Both the position numbers and the translations under genes were made by a program. 45,924 bases of DNA from an uncultured Bacilli bacterium (GTDB taxonomy: Bacteria; Bacillota_I; Bacilli_A; RF39; UBA660): the NCBI GenBank assembly GCA_947623645.1, contig CANQHK010000002.1, positions 1 to 45,924 on the forward strand, in the 5' to 3' direction. Under the pieces are notes generated by a model. It was given only the letters and a program-made list of their open reading frames with translations, was not told where the DNA came from and searched no databases. Within the stretch, counting starts at the first letter, position 1, and each line of letters starts with the position of its first letter. Below, in pieces: positions 1 through 7,405 of the stretch.

Positions 1-1923
1 AGGTACGGACTGACGTTGCATGTTTGCACCCATCAAAGCACGGGTAGCATCGTCATGTTCCAAGAACGGAATACAACTGGTTGTAACAGCAACAACTTGT
101 TGTGGAGATACATCGATATAATCGACTTTATCTGGGCTAACCAAAATATTTTCTCCACGATATCTTGCTGCAACTTGTTTGTCCGTCATCATATTATCGT
201 CATCTGTCGTAACAGTCGCTTCAGCAATAATTAAATCTTCTTCTTCATCGGCTGTTAAATAATCGACTTGTTCTGTAATTTTACGATGATCTACTTTACG
301 ATATGGAGTCATAATAAATCCATAATCATCAACTTTTGCATAACTTGCTAAGGAAGTAATAAGCCCAATGTTTGGTCCTTCAGGAGATTCAATCGGACAA
401 ATTCTTCCGTAGTGGCTAGGGTTAACGTCACGAACTTCCATACCTGCTCTATCTCTTGAAAGTCCACCAGGTCCAAGAGCTGAAAGACGTCTTTTGTTGG
501 TAAGTTCAGAAATCGGATTAACCTGATCCATAAATTGGGATAACTGGCTTGACCCAAAGAATTCTTTCATAGCAGCAGTAACAGGTCGAATATTAATCAA
601 TGTTTTTGGCGTTACTTCTTCCATTTCTTGAGTCGTCATTCTTTCACGAATAACTCTCTCCATCCGAGAAACACCAATACGGAATTGATTTTGTAAAAGT
701 TCTCCAACTTGACGAATACGTCTGTTTCCTAAATGGTCGATTTCATCATAATTTCCAACACCATCTAATAAATTTAAATAGTAAGAAACAGAAGCATAAA
801 CATCGGAGATAGTAAGTCTTTTAACTTCGATAGATTGATCATTACCAATTAAAGTAATCTTTTGTTTTTTATTGTTTGGATTATAAATAGTAACCATTTG
901 TACTTTATTGTACGTATCAAGGTCTTCATTAATTTGAACTTCTTTTAAACCATAGCCATCGGCAAAAATTGGTTTTAACGTTTCGAGGACTTCTTTCGTT
1001 ACTAAAGTTCCCTTGCTAACAACAACCTCTTTATCCACTTTAATATCTTCTGCTAACGTTTGATTTAAAAGACGATCTAAAACATTTAATTTACGATTAA
1101 ATTTATAACGTCCAACCTTTGCTAAATCATAACGGAACTCATCAAAGAAACGAGTAATAATTTGGTTCTTTGAAGAATCGAGTGTTGCAGGTTCACCAGG
1201 TCTTAACTTTTCATAAATTTCAATTAAAGCCTCATCTGTATTTTTTGTAGAATCTTTTAAGATTGTATTTTCAATATATGGATTTTCTCCAAAGACTTTT
1301 TTGATATCTTCGTCACTAGACAAACCAAAAGCACGTAAAAGAGTCGTTAACGTTACTTTTCTTGTACGATCGATTCGAACATATAAAACATCTCTGGCAT
1401 CGGTTTCATATTCGAGCCAAGTTCCACGAGTAGGAATTACTTGAGAAGTAATAAGTTCCCGTCCATTTTTATCAATTTCACGATTAAAATACACACTTGG
1501 ACTACGAACCAATTGCGATACAATAACACGTTCTGCACCATTGACAACGAACGTTCCACTGTCCGTCATAATAGGCATATCTCCTAGGAATATCTCTTGT
1601 TCTTTTACTTCTCCAGTTTCATGATTAAATAGTCGAACATCTACTTTTAATGGAGCAGCAAAAGTCGTTTCACGATCCTTGCATTCCTTAATAGAATATC
1701 TAGGCTCGTCAAAATGATAATCTCCAAATTCAAGAGACAAAGTTCCTGAAAAATTTTCAACCGGAAATAAATCTTCAAAAACTTCTTTAATTCCCGTATC
1801 AACAAACCATTGATAAGACTTTGTTTGAATTTCTAATAAATCTTTTAATTCATAAGTATTTTTAATTCTTGAAAAACTTCTTCTTACGCGGTGGTCCCCA
1901 CATTTAACATTTTTATATGCCAC
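1..1923 (-). CDS. rpoB: RNA polymerase beta subunit, N-terminal 641 codons (cut by window edge)
   Basis: Core RNA polymerase beta subunit; only the first 641 residues are inside the window and the frame is still open at base 1. The start is GTG at 1923, giving MAYKNVKCGDHRVRRSF, with a GGGGTG ribosome-binding site just upstream. The frame includes the fork-loop/rifampicin region FFGSSQLSQFMDQVNP...KRRLSALGPGGLSRDRAG and the following HYGRICPIESPEGPNIGLI, so the standard rifampicin-contact residues look wild type. It ends in GANMQRQSVP, which is typical beta sequence. It follows rsmC with a 93-bp gap containing a probable promoter; rpoC would be expected next, outside the window. Confidence 0.98.
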   Translation of the reverse strand, partial: MAYKNVKCGDHRVRRSFSRIKNTYELKDLLEIQTKSYQWFVDTGIKEVFEDLFPVENFSGTLSLEFGDYHFDEPRYSIKECKDRETTFAAPLKVDVRLFNHETGEVKEQEIFLGDMPIMTDSGTFVVNGAERVIVSQLVRSPSVYFNREIDKNGRELITSQVIPTRGTWLEYETDARDVLYVRIDRTRKVTLTTLLRAFGLSSDEDIKKVFGENPYIENTILKDSTKNTDEALIEIYEKLRPGEPATLDSSKNQIITRFFDEFRYDLAKVGRYKFNRKLNVLDRLLNQTLAEDIKVDKEVVVSKGTLVTKEVLETLKPIFADGYGLKEVQINEDLDTYNKVQMVTIYNPNNKKQKITLIGNDQSIEVKRLTISDVYASVSYYLNLLDGVGNYDEIDHLGNRRIRQVGELLQNQFRIGVSRMERVIRERMTTQEMEEVTPKTLINIRPVTAAMKEFFGSSQLSQFMDQVNPISELTNKRRLSALGPGGLSRDRAGMEVRDVNPSHYGRICPIESPEGPNIGLITSLASYAKVDDYGFIMTPYRKVDHRKITEQVDYLTADEEEDLIIAEATVTTDDDNMMTDKQVAARYRGENILVSPDKVDYIDVSPQQVVAVTTSCIPFLEHDDATRALMGANMQRQSVP

Positions 1924-1991
1924 TTAATTCACCCCTATACAATTAATAATCAAAGAACATAATTACCAAATAAATAATACGTCAATTTATA

Positions 1992-2020
1992 TTAATAACA
2001 CAATCTTGAAAAGATGTCAA
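1992..2020 (-). promoter_or_regulatory. Probable sigma-A promoter for rpoB
   Basis: TTGACA (2015-2020), a 17-bp spacer and TATTAA (1992-1997) on the minus strand. The -35 box overlaps the rsmC stop codon. The -10 is weak (4 of 6), so rpoB may also be transcribed from upstream. Confidence 0.45.
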
Positions 2021-2610
2021 GACAAAAAACAAGAAATTATAAAAAAACCTTTATTCTTAGCAATTACATCTACAGTATAATACTGTTTTAAGTCGTTTAT
2101 CATCGATTTTGCACCCTGATCTTTTCGAATAACAATAAATAATTTCCCCTCTGGATTTAAATAATGTCGAGCATTCATAACAATTTCATAAACTTTTTCC
2201 TTACCCGCATGAATCGGGGGATTGGTTAAAATATAATCAAACTTTAAGGAAGAAACATTTTGATAACAATCACTTTCCAAAATTTCAATATTGTTTACAC
2301 CATTTTCTTTTGCATTCATCTTTGCAAGATGAAGCGCTCGACGATTCACATCAACCATCCAAATAGATGCATTAGTAAGTTTAGATAGAACAATCCCGAT
2401 TGGTCCGTAACCACATCCAACATCTAAAATTTTTTTATCTCGCATCTCTTCAAGAGGAAGATTTTCTAAAAAAGTACGTGTTCCAAAATCCAAATGATCT
2501 TTCGAAAAGACCCCATTATCTGTATAAAAAGTAAACGTATTGTTGAAAATAGAAACTTTCCATTTTCGTAGTTCACTCTTCAATTCTTGATTCGTAAAGT
2601 ACTGTGCCAT
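2017..2610 (-). CDS. RsmC/YbxB-type SAM-dependent methyltransferase
   Basis: Class I SAM methyltransferase of the RsmC/MTS family (197 aa), matching the single-domain YbxB that sits between rplL and rpoB in Bacillus. The SAM-binding motif I is ILDVGCGYGPIGI (about residues 60-72), motif II acidic residue is in MVDVNRRAL, and the amino-group methylation signature NPPIHAG is around residue 130, which is the RsmC/RsmD NPP[FYI] motif for modifying an exocyclic amine of guanine. In E. coli RsmC makes m2G1207 in 16S rRNA; activity here is inferred. The protein lacks the N-terminal pseudo-methyltransferase half of E. coli RsmC, as is usual in Bacillota. Confidence 0.88.
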   Translation of the reverse strand: MAQYFTNQELKSELRKWKVSIFNNTFTFYTDNGVFSKDHLDFGTRTFLENLPLEEMRDKKILDVGCGYGPIGIVLSKLTNASIWMVDVNRRALHLAKMNAKENGVNNIEILESDCYQNVSSLKFDYILTNPPIHAGKEKVYEIVMNARHYLNPEGKLFIVIRKDQGAKSMINDLKQYYTVDVIAKNKGFFIISCFLS

Positions 2611-2626
2611 AAACCCACTCCAAACT

Positions 2627-2666
2627 AAAAAAGAACTAACTTAAAATCAAATATTTAAGCTAGTCC
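2627..2666 (-). terminator. Attenuator-like hairpin in the rsmC-rpoB leader
   Basis: A 13-bp stem with two G-U pairs (arms 2654-2666 and 2633-2645), an 8-nt loop and a run of six U. It lies about 15 nt downstream of a good promoter and before the rsmC start, so it would stop transcripts after only about 45-50 nt unless it is bypassed. Confidence 0.7.
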
Positions 2667-2681
2667 TCCTTTCGTACCTAT

Positions 2682-2710
2682 ATAATACTACGAATCAAAA
2701 AAGATTGCAA
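2682..2710 (-). promoter_or_regulatory. Sigma-A promoter upstream of rsmC
   Basis: TTGCAA (2705-2710), 17-bp spacer, TATTAT (2682-2687). It lies in the 171-bp gap between the ASCH gene and rsmC and reads into the hairpin at 2627-2666. Confidence 0.65.
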
Positions 2711-2781
2711 GAAGTTTTTTTGAAAAAAGTCAATAGATTTTACACAAATTTACAAAAAACTTTTTTTACTTAATTTTATCT

Positions 2782-3174
2782 TTAATAATTCCATATATTC
2801 AGTTTCCCTTTTGCAAAAATTGGCTTTTCTAAAGGAACAATATCTTCAAGAATCCAAGCATATCTTCCTTCTTTATAGATTCCACAAAGATATTCTTGAG
2901 GATAATTCTTTTGAATATTTTGAACATATTCTTTCGTCATATAAATACAATCGACCAAACGGCACTTACAAAGAATATAACCGAAATGAAGAGGCGCACT
3001 TCCTAAAAGAGACATCAACTCTTGATTTTCTCGCCATACTTTAGGAATCTTCGTAGAACTTGCATGAATATATAATTCTCCCCTATAATTTGTCTTCCAA
3101 CTTCTCGTTTCAATCTGTTTTTTATTTTCTTTTATTAAAGTTGCATAAGGCTCCGTCAGACTCAATACCTTCAT
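2782..3174 (-). CDS. ASCH-domain protein
   Basis: A 130-aa single-domain ASCH protein (PUA-like fold, predicted RNA binding or nucleoside hydrolysis). The N terminus MKVLSLTEPYATLI and the following K-x-E-x-R-S-W (IETRSWKTNYRGELYIHAS) are the characteristic ASCH signature. The natural N terminus begins exactly here, so the start at 3174 is preferred even though it overlaps the end of the deformylase gene by 53 bp in another frame. Specific substrate is unknown; some ASCH proteins (YqfB) hydrolyse N4-acetylcytidine, but this one is not close enough by eye to claim that. Confidence 0.8.
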   Translation of the reverse strand: MKVLSLTEPYATLIKENKKQIETRSWKTNYRGELYIHASSTKIPKVWRENQELMSLLGSAPLHFGYILCKCRLVDCIYMTKEYVQNIQKNYPQEYLCGIYKEGRYAWILEDIVPLEKPIFAKGKLNIWNY

Positions 3175-3793
3175 CCTTGAACTCCTTTTTCAAAGTTTCA
3201 TAGTCTTCATCTTGAAAATAGATTTTATAATCATGCGTCTGTCTCCATTTTTTTCTTTCTTCTCGAGTAAGTTCTAAAACTTCTAAGGCAATATCAATAT
3301 GTAAAATACCATCTAAATGGTCCATCTCATGAGATAAAACAGTTGCTTCAAATCCAACAAACTCTTCATCATGAGCGTTCCCCGAAACATCTAAATAATG
3401 AACCAATATTTTGTAAGGTCGAAGAACTCTACCACAAGCATCTAAACAACTAGCACAAGCTTCCCAATATTCTGTCAAACCTTCTCTTTTTAGAATAACC
3501 GGATTAATTAAAACTCTTGCTTCATTATAATCTTTCACTTCTTGAGAAACATCATCCTTCTGCAATTTCGCAATAACATCCAGATTAGTATTTTTTAAAT
3601 AAACAATTCTTTTCGGAATTCCAAGTTGAACTGCTGCCATTGCCATAACCTCATTTGCTTTACAAAATTGTTCTAACACTTCAATGTTTCGTTTCAATTC
3701 TTTATCGTGCAAAATATCCACTTCCAAAGATTTCTGCCTTAAAAATTCTTCATGATCCCGAATCGTAAGAGATTGAATAAGAGATTTTTCCAT
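3122..3793 (-). CDS. def: Peptide deformylase family protein (atypical motifs)
   Basis: Peptide deformylase removes the formyl group from nascent protein N termini; 223 aa from ATG 3793. An in-frame TTG at 3802 abuts the AAGGAG ribosome-binding site directly and cannot be the start, while ATG 3793 is nine bases from it. Motif 3 is intact (HEMDHLDG, two metal-ligand histidines and catalytic Glu). Motif 1, usually GxGLAAxQ, reads VMAMAAVQLGIP. Motif 2, usually EGCLS, reads ASCLDACG: the metal-ligand Cys and Leu are kept but Glu, Gly and Ser are replaced. It may be an active divergent deformylase or a paralogue. It sits downstream of the rplL terminator. Confidence 0.85.
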   Translation of the reverse strand: MEKSLIQSLTIRDHEEFLRQKSLEVDILHDKELKRNIEVLEQFCKANEVMAMAAVQLGIPKRIVYLKNTNLDVIAKLQKDDVSQEVKDYNEARVLINPVILKREGLTEYWEACASCLDACGRVLRPYKILVHYLDVSGNAHDEEFVGFEATVLSHEMDHLDGILHIDIALEVLELTREERKKWRQTHDYKIYFQDEDYETLKKEFKDEGIESDGALCNFNKRK

Positions 3794-3828
3794 TTTTATC
3801 AACTCCTTACTTATAGTATATTACAATG

Positions 3829-3855
3829 GAAAAAAGAACCCATCACATGGGTTCT
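3829..3855 (-). terminator. Rho-independent terminator after rplL
   Basis: Perfect 9-bp stem AGAACCCAT/ATGGGTTCT with a 3-nt loop followed by a U run; it ends the rplJ-rplL transcript 16 bp past the rplL stop. Confidence 0.92.
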
Positions 3856-3871
3856 CTTAAAAGTTTTTATT

Positions 3872-4246
3872 TTACTTAAATTCAACAGTTGCTCCAGCTT
3901 CTTCAAGTTTTGCTTTAATATCATTAGCTTCGTCTTTAGAAACGTTTTCTTTAACAGTACCATTGTTATCAACGATATCTTTACTTTCCTTAAGTCCAAG
4001 TCCAGTAATTTCACGAACAACTTTGATAACATTAACTTTAGCAGCACCAGCTTCTGTTAATACAACAGTAACAGTAGCATTATCATCTTCTTGGGTAGCT
4101 GCTCCTCCTGCAACTGGTGCAGCAACTGCAACAGCACTAGGATCTACTCCAAATTCTTCTTTCATTGCATCTACTAATTCTTTAATTTCTAAAAGACTCA
4201 TTTCTTTTAAGCTTTCAATAAAACTTTCTTTTGTTAATTTAGCCAT
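3872..4246 (-). CDS. rplL: 50S ribosomal protein L7/L12
   Basis: Stalk protein L7/L12 (124 aa), present as dimers on L10 and recruiting translation GTPases. The N-terminal dimerisation helix MAKLTKESFIESLKEMSLLEIKELVDAMKEEFGVDP is followed by an Ala/Val-rich hinge (AVAVAAPVAGGAATQED) and the C-terminal factor-binding domain with VIKVVREITGLGLKESKDIVD. Length is normal. It is co-transcribed with rplJ (26-bp gap) and followed by a terminator. Confidence 0.98.
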   Translation of the reverse strand: MAKLTKESFIESLKEMSLLEIKELVDAMKEEFGVDPSAVAVAAPVAGGAATQEDDNATVTVVLTEAGAAKVNVIKVVREITGLGLKESKDIVDNNGTVKENVSKDEANDIKAKLEEAGATVEFK

Positions 4247-4272
4247 TATAAATTTCCTCCTTATTTTATATT

Positions 4273-4767
4273 TTAATTTTCTTCTTTTTGTTTAGCATAC
4301 AAATCTAAACAGATTGATAAATCTTTTGGAATACCAATCAAAGCACCAGCAAGCATTGTAAGTAAACCGTCTCTTGATGGAATCTTTGCAAGTTCTGATA
4401 ATTGTTTCGTATCAGATACCTCTCCATCAACGACACCCACTTTTAAAATAAGTGCTGGATGTGTTTTTGCAAATTCAGATAAAACCTTAATAGGTGCAAC
4501 AGAATCACTTCCATAAGCAAGTGCACTAGGTCCTTCCAAACTTTCATCTAAGTTGATGTCCAAATCATGAAAAGCTCTCTTCATCAAAGTGTTTTTATAA
4601 ACTTTGTAATCAGATCCACTATCCCGAAGAGCACGTCTTAATTCTTTACTTTCATTATCGGTTAATCCACGATAATCGAAAAGAACGATAGTCGATGCAT
4701 CTTTGGTCGTTGCTTTAATCTCTTCAACGATTTGTTCTTTTACTGCTAATATTTTAGCATTTGCCAT
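4273..4767 (-). CDS. rplJ: 50S ribosomal protein L10
   Basis: L10 (164 aa) anchors the L7/L12 stalk to the ribosome. The N-terminal rRNA-binding domain contains the typical IVLFDYRGLTDNESKELRRAL and YKVYKNTLMKRA stretches; the C-terminal helix that binds L7/L12 dimers follows (LDLYAKQKEEN). It is preceded by a recognisable L10 leader RNA with a terminator-like hairpin, consistent with autoregulation by the L10-L12 complex. Confidence 0.98.
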   Translation of the reverse strand: MANAKILAVKEQIVEEIKATTKDASTIVLFDYRGLTDNESKELRRALRDSGSDYKVYKNTLMKRAFHDLDINLDESLEGPSALAYGSDSVAPIKVLSEFAKTHPALILKVGVVDGEVSDTKQLSELAKIPSRDGLLTMLAGALIGIPKDLSICLDLYAKQKEEN

Positions 4768-4794
4768 AAAACACCTCCTATATTTTTTTATTTA

Positions 4795-4900
4795 GGGTAC
4801 CAAAAAAGTTTCCAATCACCAAAGACTAGAAACTTTTTTCATTAAGCTTTTTTTCAAGTCCTCGGTAGGATTTACAAATAACCTACTGTCTTTGGCACCG
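4795..4900 (-). ncRNA. Ribosomal protein L10 leader RNA
   Basis: The leader between the rplJ promoter and rplJ begins GGTGCCAAAGACAGTAGG and closes with GGTACC about 105 nt later, the layout of the Firmicutes L10 leader (autoregulatory binding site for L10-L12). It ends in a terminator-like hairpin at 4802-4839. Recognition is by layout and sequence, not by a covariance search. Confidence 0.8.
4802..4839 (-). terminator. Attenuator hairpin in the L10 leader
   Basis: Arms AAAAAAGTTTC and GAAACTTTTTT pair over 11 bp and end in a U run, upstream of the rplJ ribosome-binding site. This is the expected premature terminator used when L10-L12 binds the leader. Confidence 0.75.
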
Positions 4901-4913
4901 ATAAATCAAATTT

Positions 4914-4941
4914 ATTATATCACAAAATTATTATTTGTCAA
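4914..4941 (-). promoter_or_regulatory. Sigma-A promoter for rplJ-rplL
   Basis: TTGACA (4936-4941), 16-bp spacer, TATAAT (4914-4919), both consensus. The -35 box overlaps the last codons of rplA, and transcription would start just before the L10 leader. Confidence 0.85.
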
Positions 4942-5629
4942 AAGAATTTAAAGAAACTTTAATTCCAGGACCCATTGTAGTAGCAATACTAATGTTTTTA
5001 ACATAGTCCCCTTTTACACTTGCAGGACGAATCTTTAAGATTGTACCAACAAATGCATCGAAGTTTTCTAACAATTGTTCTTCTGTAAAACTTGCTTTTC
5101 CAATAATACCATGTACATTTCCAAAAGAATCTGTACGATACGTAACACGACCAGCCTTAACTTCTTCTACTGCTTTTTGAACATCCATTGTAACCGTTCC
5201 TGTTTTAGGGTTTGGCATAAGTCCTTTAGGACCTAATACTTTACCTAATTTACCAAGAAGTGGCATCATATCTGGAGTTGCAATCATAACATCAAATTCA
5301 AACCAATTTTCTTTTTCGATTTTTTCTAAGATATCAGTATCTCCAACATAATCAGCACCAGCTTCTTTTGCTTTCGTAGCATTTTCTCCTCTTGCAACAA
5401 CCAAAACTTTTTTAGTCTTTCCAGTTCCATGAGGAAGTACGATTGCACCTCTTAATTGTTGATCAGCTTTTTTCGTATCTAGATTTAAGCGAATAGCAAT
5501 TTCAACAGAGGAATCAAATTTACTTACAGATGTTTCTTTAACGAGTTTTACGGCTTCTTCTTTTGTATAAACTTTTCCTTTTTCAAGTTTTTCTGAAGCT
5601 TGCACATATTTCTTGCTTCTCTTTTTCAT
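4931..5629 (-). CDS. rplA: 50S ribosomal protein L1
   Basis: L1 (232 aa) forms the mobile L1 stalk and can repress its own operon by binding an mRNA copy of its 23S site. Signature sequences include the central domain FDVMIATPDMMPLLGKLGKVLGPKGLMPNPKTGTV and the C-terminal KGDYVKNISIATTMGPGIKV. Length is normal. It lies 107 bp downstream of rplK, and that gap carries a structure with a GTGGGA/CCAC core like the one before rplK. The ribosome-binding site AAGGAGG is immediately 3' of that structure. Confidence 0.98.
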   Translation of the reverse strand: MKKRSKKYVQASEKLEKGKVYTKEEAVKLVKETSVSKFDSSVEIAIRLNLDTKKADQQLRGAIVLPHGTGKTKKVLVVARGENATKAKEAGADYVGDTDILEKIEKENWFEFDVMIATPDMMPLLGKLGKVLGPKGLMPNPKTGTVTMDVQKAVEEVKAGRVTYRTDSFGNVHGIIGKASFTEEQLLENFDAFVGTILKIRPASVKGDYVKNISIATTMGPGIKVSLNSFDK

Positions 5630-5642
5630 TTTCTAACCTCCT

Positions 5643-5712
5643 TATGTGGTTTTGTTCAAATAGAACCTTTGGCGGATTGATTTAAGCGCTTGCTTTTTTC
5701 TCCTCCCACATA
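5643..5712 (-). promoter_or_regulatory. Possible second L1-binding mRNA site (rplK-rplA spacer)
   Basis: Outer stem TATGTGG (5706-5712) with CCACATA (5643-5649), an unpaired GA after the 5' arm, and an inner GTTC/GAAC hairpin. This resembles the GUGG-GA ... CCAC core of the L1 site on 23S rRNA helices 76-77. The rplA ribosome-binding site follows directly, so L1 binding could block it. The inner part is less well folded than in the upstream copy. Confidence 0.45.
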
Positions 5713-5736
5713 GATAAACTATATGTGAAAACAAAC

Positions 5737-6162
5737 TTATTCGACAACTTCAATACCCATATTACGAGCAGTACCTTCCACAATTTTCATTGCTTCTTCT
5801 ACTGTATAGGCATTAAGATCTGGCAATTTTGTTTCTGCAATCTCTCGAAGTTGATCTTTTGTAATTTTTCCAACGATTTCTTGGCTTCCTTTAGAAGACC
5901 CTTTTTTCACTTTTGCTGCTTTTAAAATTAAGAATGGAGCAGGTGGAGTTTTAATTACAAAGTCAAAAGAACGATCATCATAGATAGAAATTTCAACTGG
6001 TAATACATCTCCCATTTTATCTCTAGTTGCATCATTATATTTTGTACAGAATTCTTGTAAATTGATTCCGGCAGGTCCCAAAACTGTTCCAACTGGTGGA
6101 GCAGGGGTTGCTTTTCCAGCTTCAATTTGCAATTTCACTTTTTTAACAACTTCCTTTGCCAC
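5737..6162 (-). CDS. rplK: 50S ribosomal protein L11
   Basis: L11 (141 aa from GTG 6162) forms the GTPase-associated centre with 23S rRNA and binds thiopeptides. MAKEVVKKVKLQIEAGKATPAPPVGTVLGPAGIN is the classic N-terminal domain. A GTG three codons upstream overlaps the AGGAGG ribosome-binding site, so 6162 is chosen; it gives exactly the usual 141 residues. It is the first gene of the rplK-rplA unit and is preceded by its own promoter and a probable L1-binding leader. Confidence 0.98.
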   Translation of the reverse strand: MAKEVVKKVKLQIEAGKATPAPPVGTVLGPAGINLQEFCTKYNDATRDKMGDVLPVEISIYDDRSFDFVIKTPPAPFLILKAAKVKKGSSKGSQEIVGKITKDQLREIAETKLPDLNAYTVEEAMKIVEGTARNMGIEVVE

Positions 6163-6203
6163 GAAAAACACCTCCTATAAATTTTTAAAATTACGTTTTC
6201 GCG

Positions 6204-6248
6204 AGTGGTTCTAATAGCTTACTTTTTTTTCCGCCTAAGCTTCCCACT
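6204..6248 (-). promoter_or_regulatory. Probable L1-binding leader site upstream of rplK
   Basis: The leader contains AGTGG-GA-AGCTTA, a loop, then TAAGCT-ATTAGAA-CCACT: two stems (AGTGG/CCACT and AGCTTA/TAAGCT) separated by a GA / seven-nucleotide asymmetric internal loop. This matches the arrangement of the L1 target on 23S rRNA (GUGGGA...CCAC) and the known principle that L1 represses the L11-L1 operon through an mRNA mimic. No covariance search was possible. Confidence 0.6.
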
Positions 6249-6281
6249 AATCTTCTGTTGCAAATGTACAACAGCACGTAA

Positions 6282-6310
6282 ATAATAACATTAAATCCTT
6301 AAAAAATCAA
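6282..6310 (-). promoter_or_regulatory. Sigma-A promoter for rplK-rplA
   Basis: TTGATT (6305-6310), 17-bp spacer, TATTAT (6282-6287), in the 174-bp gap between nusG and rplK, upstream of a CTGTTG/CAACAG hairpin and the probable L1 site. Confidence 0.6.
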
Positions 6311-6336
6311 CAGTTTTCCAAGATTTTTTCAAATTT

Positions 6337-6876
6337 TTAAGCTTTTGCTACTTCAATTTCTGTAAGATCTACTTCAACCGATGTTTCTTGACCAAATAAA
6401 TCGACAAGTAAAACTGCTTTCGAATTTGGTGCATCAATAGAATCAATTTTTCCGAACATTCCATCAAATGGACCAGAAATAATTTTAACGCGAGTTCCAA
6501 CTTCTAAGTCTTTATCGACTTCAATTCGACTCATTCCCATATCTTTCAAGATTTTATCGACTTCATAAGGTTGAAGAGGAGTTGGTTTTGCACCCTTTCC
6601 ACTAGATCCAATGAATCCTGTTACACCCGGAGTATTTCGAACAACATACCATGCTTCGTCACTCATAACCATTTCTACTAAAATATATCCAGGAAACATT
6701 TTCTTAACTTTAGTTTTTTCAACACCGTCTTTAACTTCAACTTCGGTTTGTTCTGGAACGATAACACGAAAGATATAATCTTTCATATCCATACTTTCAG
6801 CACGCATTTCAAGTTTTTCTTTTACTTTATTTTCATGTCCAGAGTACGTGTTTACAACATACCATTCTTTTTCCAT
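6337..6876 (-). CDS. nusG: Transcription termination/antitermination factor NusG
   Basis: NusG (179 aa) binds RNA polymerase near the beta' clamp and modulates pausing and termination. The NGN domain starts EKEWYVVNTYSGHENKVKE and includes the FPGYILVEMVM strand and RNTPGVTGFIG; the C-terminal KOW domain contains VGTRVKIISGPFDGMFGKI. Length and domain order are standard. It is 3 bp downstream of secE, as in most bacteria. Confidence 0.98.
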   Translation of the reverse strand: MEKEWYVVNTYSGHENKVKEKLEMRAESMDMKDYIFRVIVPEQTEVEVKDGVEKTKVKKMFPGYILVEMVMSDEAWYVVRNTPGVTGFIGSSGKGAKPTPLQPYEVDKILKDMGMSRIEVDKDLEVGTRVKIISGPFDGMFGKIDSIDAPNSKAVLLVDLFGQETSVEVDLTEIEVAKA

Positions 6877-6879
6877 CGT

Positions 6880-7266
6880 CTACACCCACGCTTTCAATAA
6901 TGCCATAATAATTTCGATAACATAGAAGAAAATTCCAAAAAAGATAATGAATGTAATGGTTGCAATAGAATACTGAACCATCTCTTTACGACTTGGCCAT
7001 TTTACTTTAGACATCTCTTTTTTTACTTCTTTAAAGAATTTGAAAGGAGAAAATCTCTTTTTCTTGTCTTTCTTTTCTTTTTTATCTTTCTTTTTACGAG
7101 AGGTCTCTTTCTTTTTGTTCTTTTCTTTTTTAGTTTTTGAAAGTACCTCTTCCTTTTTTTCTTCTGTCTTTGAATTTTCTTTTTTGTTCTTCTTTCCTGC
7201 TGTTACTTTTCGAATTTCTTCATCAACATCAACTACTTCTCTAGTTGCTTTTGTAATTTTTGCCAT
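6880..7266 (-). CDS. secE: Preprotein translocase subunit SecE with long charged N-terminal extension
   Basis: SecE (128 aa from ATG 7266) clamps SecY in the Sec translocon. The conserved core is the last 55-60 residues: FFKEVKKEMSKVKWPSRKE followed by one membrane helix (IATITFIIFFGIFFYVIEII). The first ~70 residues are an unusual Lys/Glu/Thr extension with repeated KKEK/KKDK blocks, predicted cytosolic. A GTG nine bases upstream lies inside the AGGTGG ribosome-binding site and is rejected. Typical single-helix bacterial SecE is about 60 aa, so the tail doubles its length. It starts the secE-nusG unit. Confidence 0.93.
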   Translation of the reverse strand: MAKITKATREVVDVDEEIRKVTAGKKNKKENSKTEEKKEEVLSKTKKEKNKKKETSRKKKDKKEKKDKKKRFSPFKFFKEVKKEMSKVKWPSRKEMVQYSIATITFIIFFGIFFYVIEIIMALLKAWV

Positions 7267-7323
7267 ACGACCCACCTACCTTATTTAAAATCAAAATAAA
7301 AACACCGTTTCCGTGTTACCTAC

Positions 7324-7352
7324 AAGATACCATAAAAGATGGAAGTTGTCAA
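7324..7352 (-). promoter_or_regulatory. Sigma-A promoter for secE-nusG
   Basis: TTGACA (7347-7352), 17-bp spacer, TATCTT (7324-7329). The short leader contains a small AACAC/GTGTT hairpin followed by a T run (about 7298-7317) that could act as a weak attenuator. rpmG, often found before secE, is not present here. Confidence 0.8.
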
Positions 7353-7405
7353 CAATTCTTTGAAGATTTTTAAAAAAATCAAAGAAAAAACGCAAAAATA
7401 GATAT

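Noticed and set aside
16..557. Open frames on either strand opposite or out of phase with rpoB
   Set aside because: They are shadows of the clearly coding rpoB frame.
3793..3802. TTG start for the deformylase at 3802
   Set aside because: It directly abuts the AAGGAG site; the ATG at 3793 has proper spacing.
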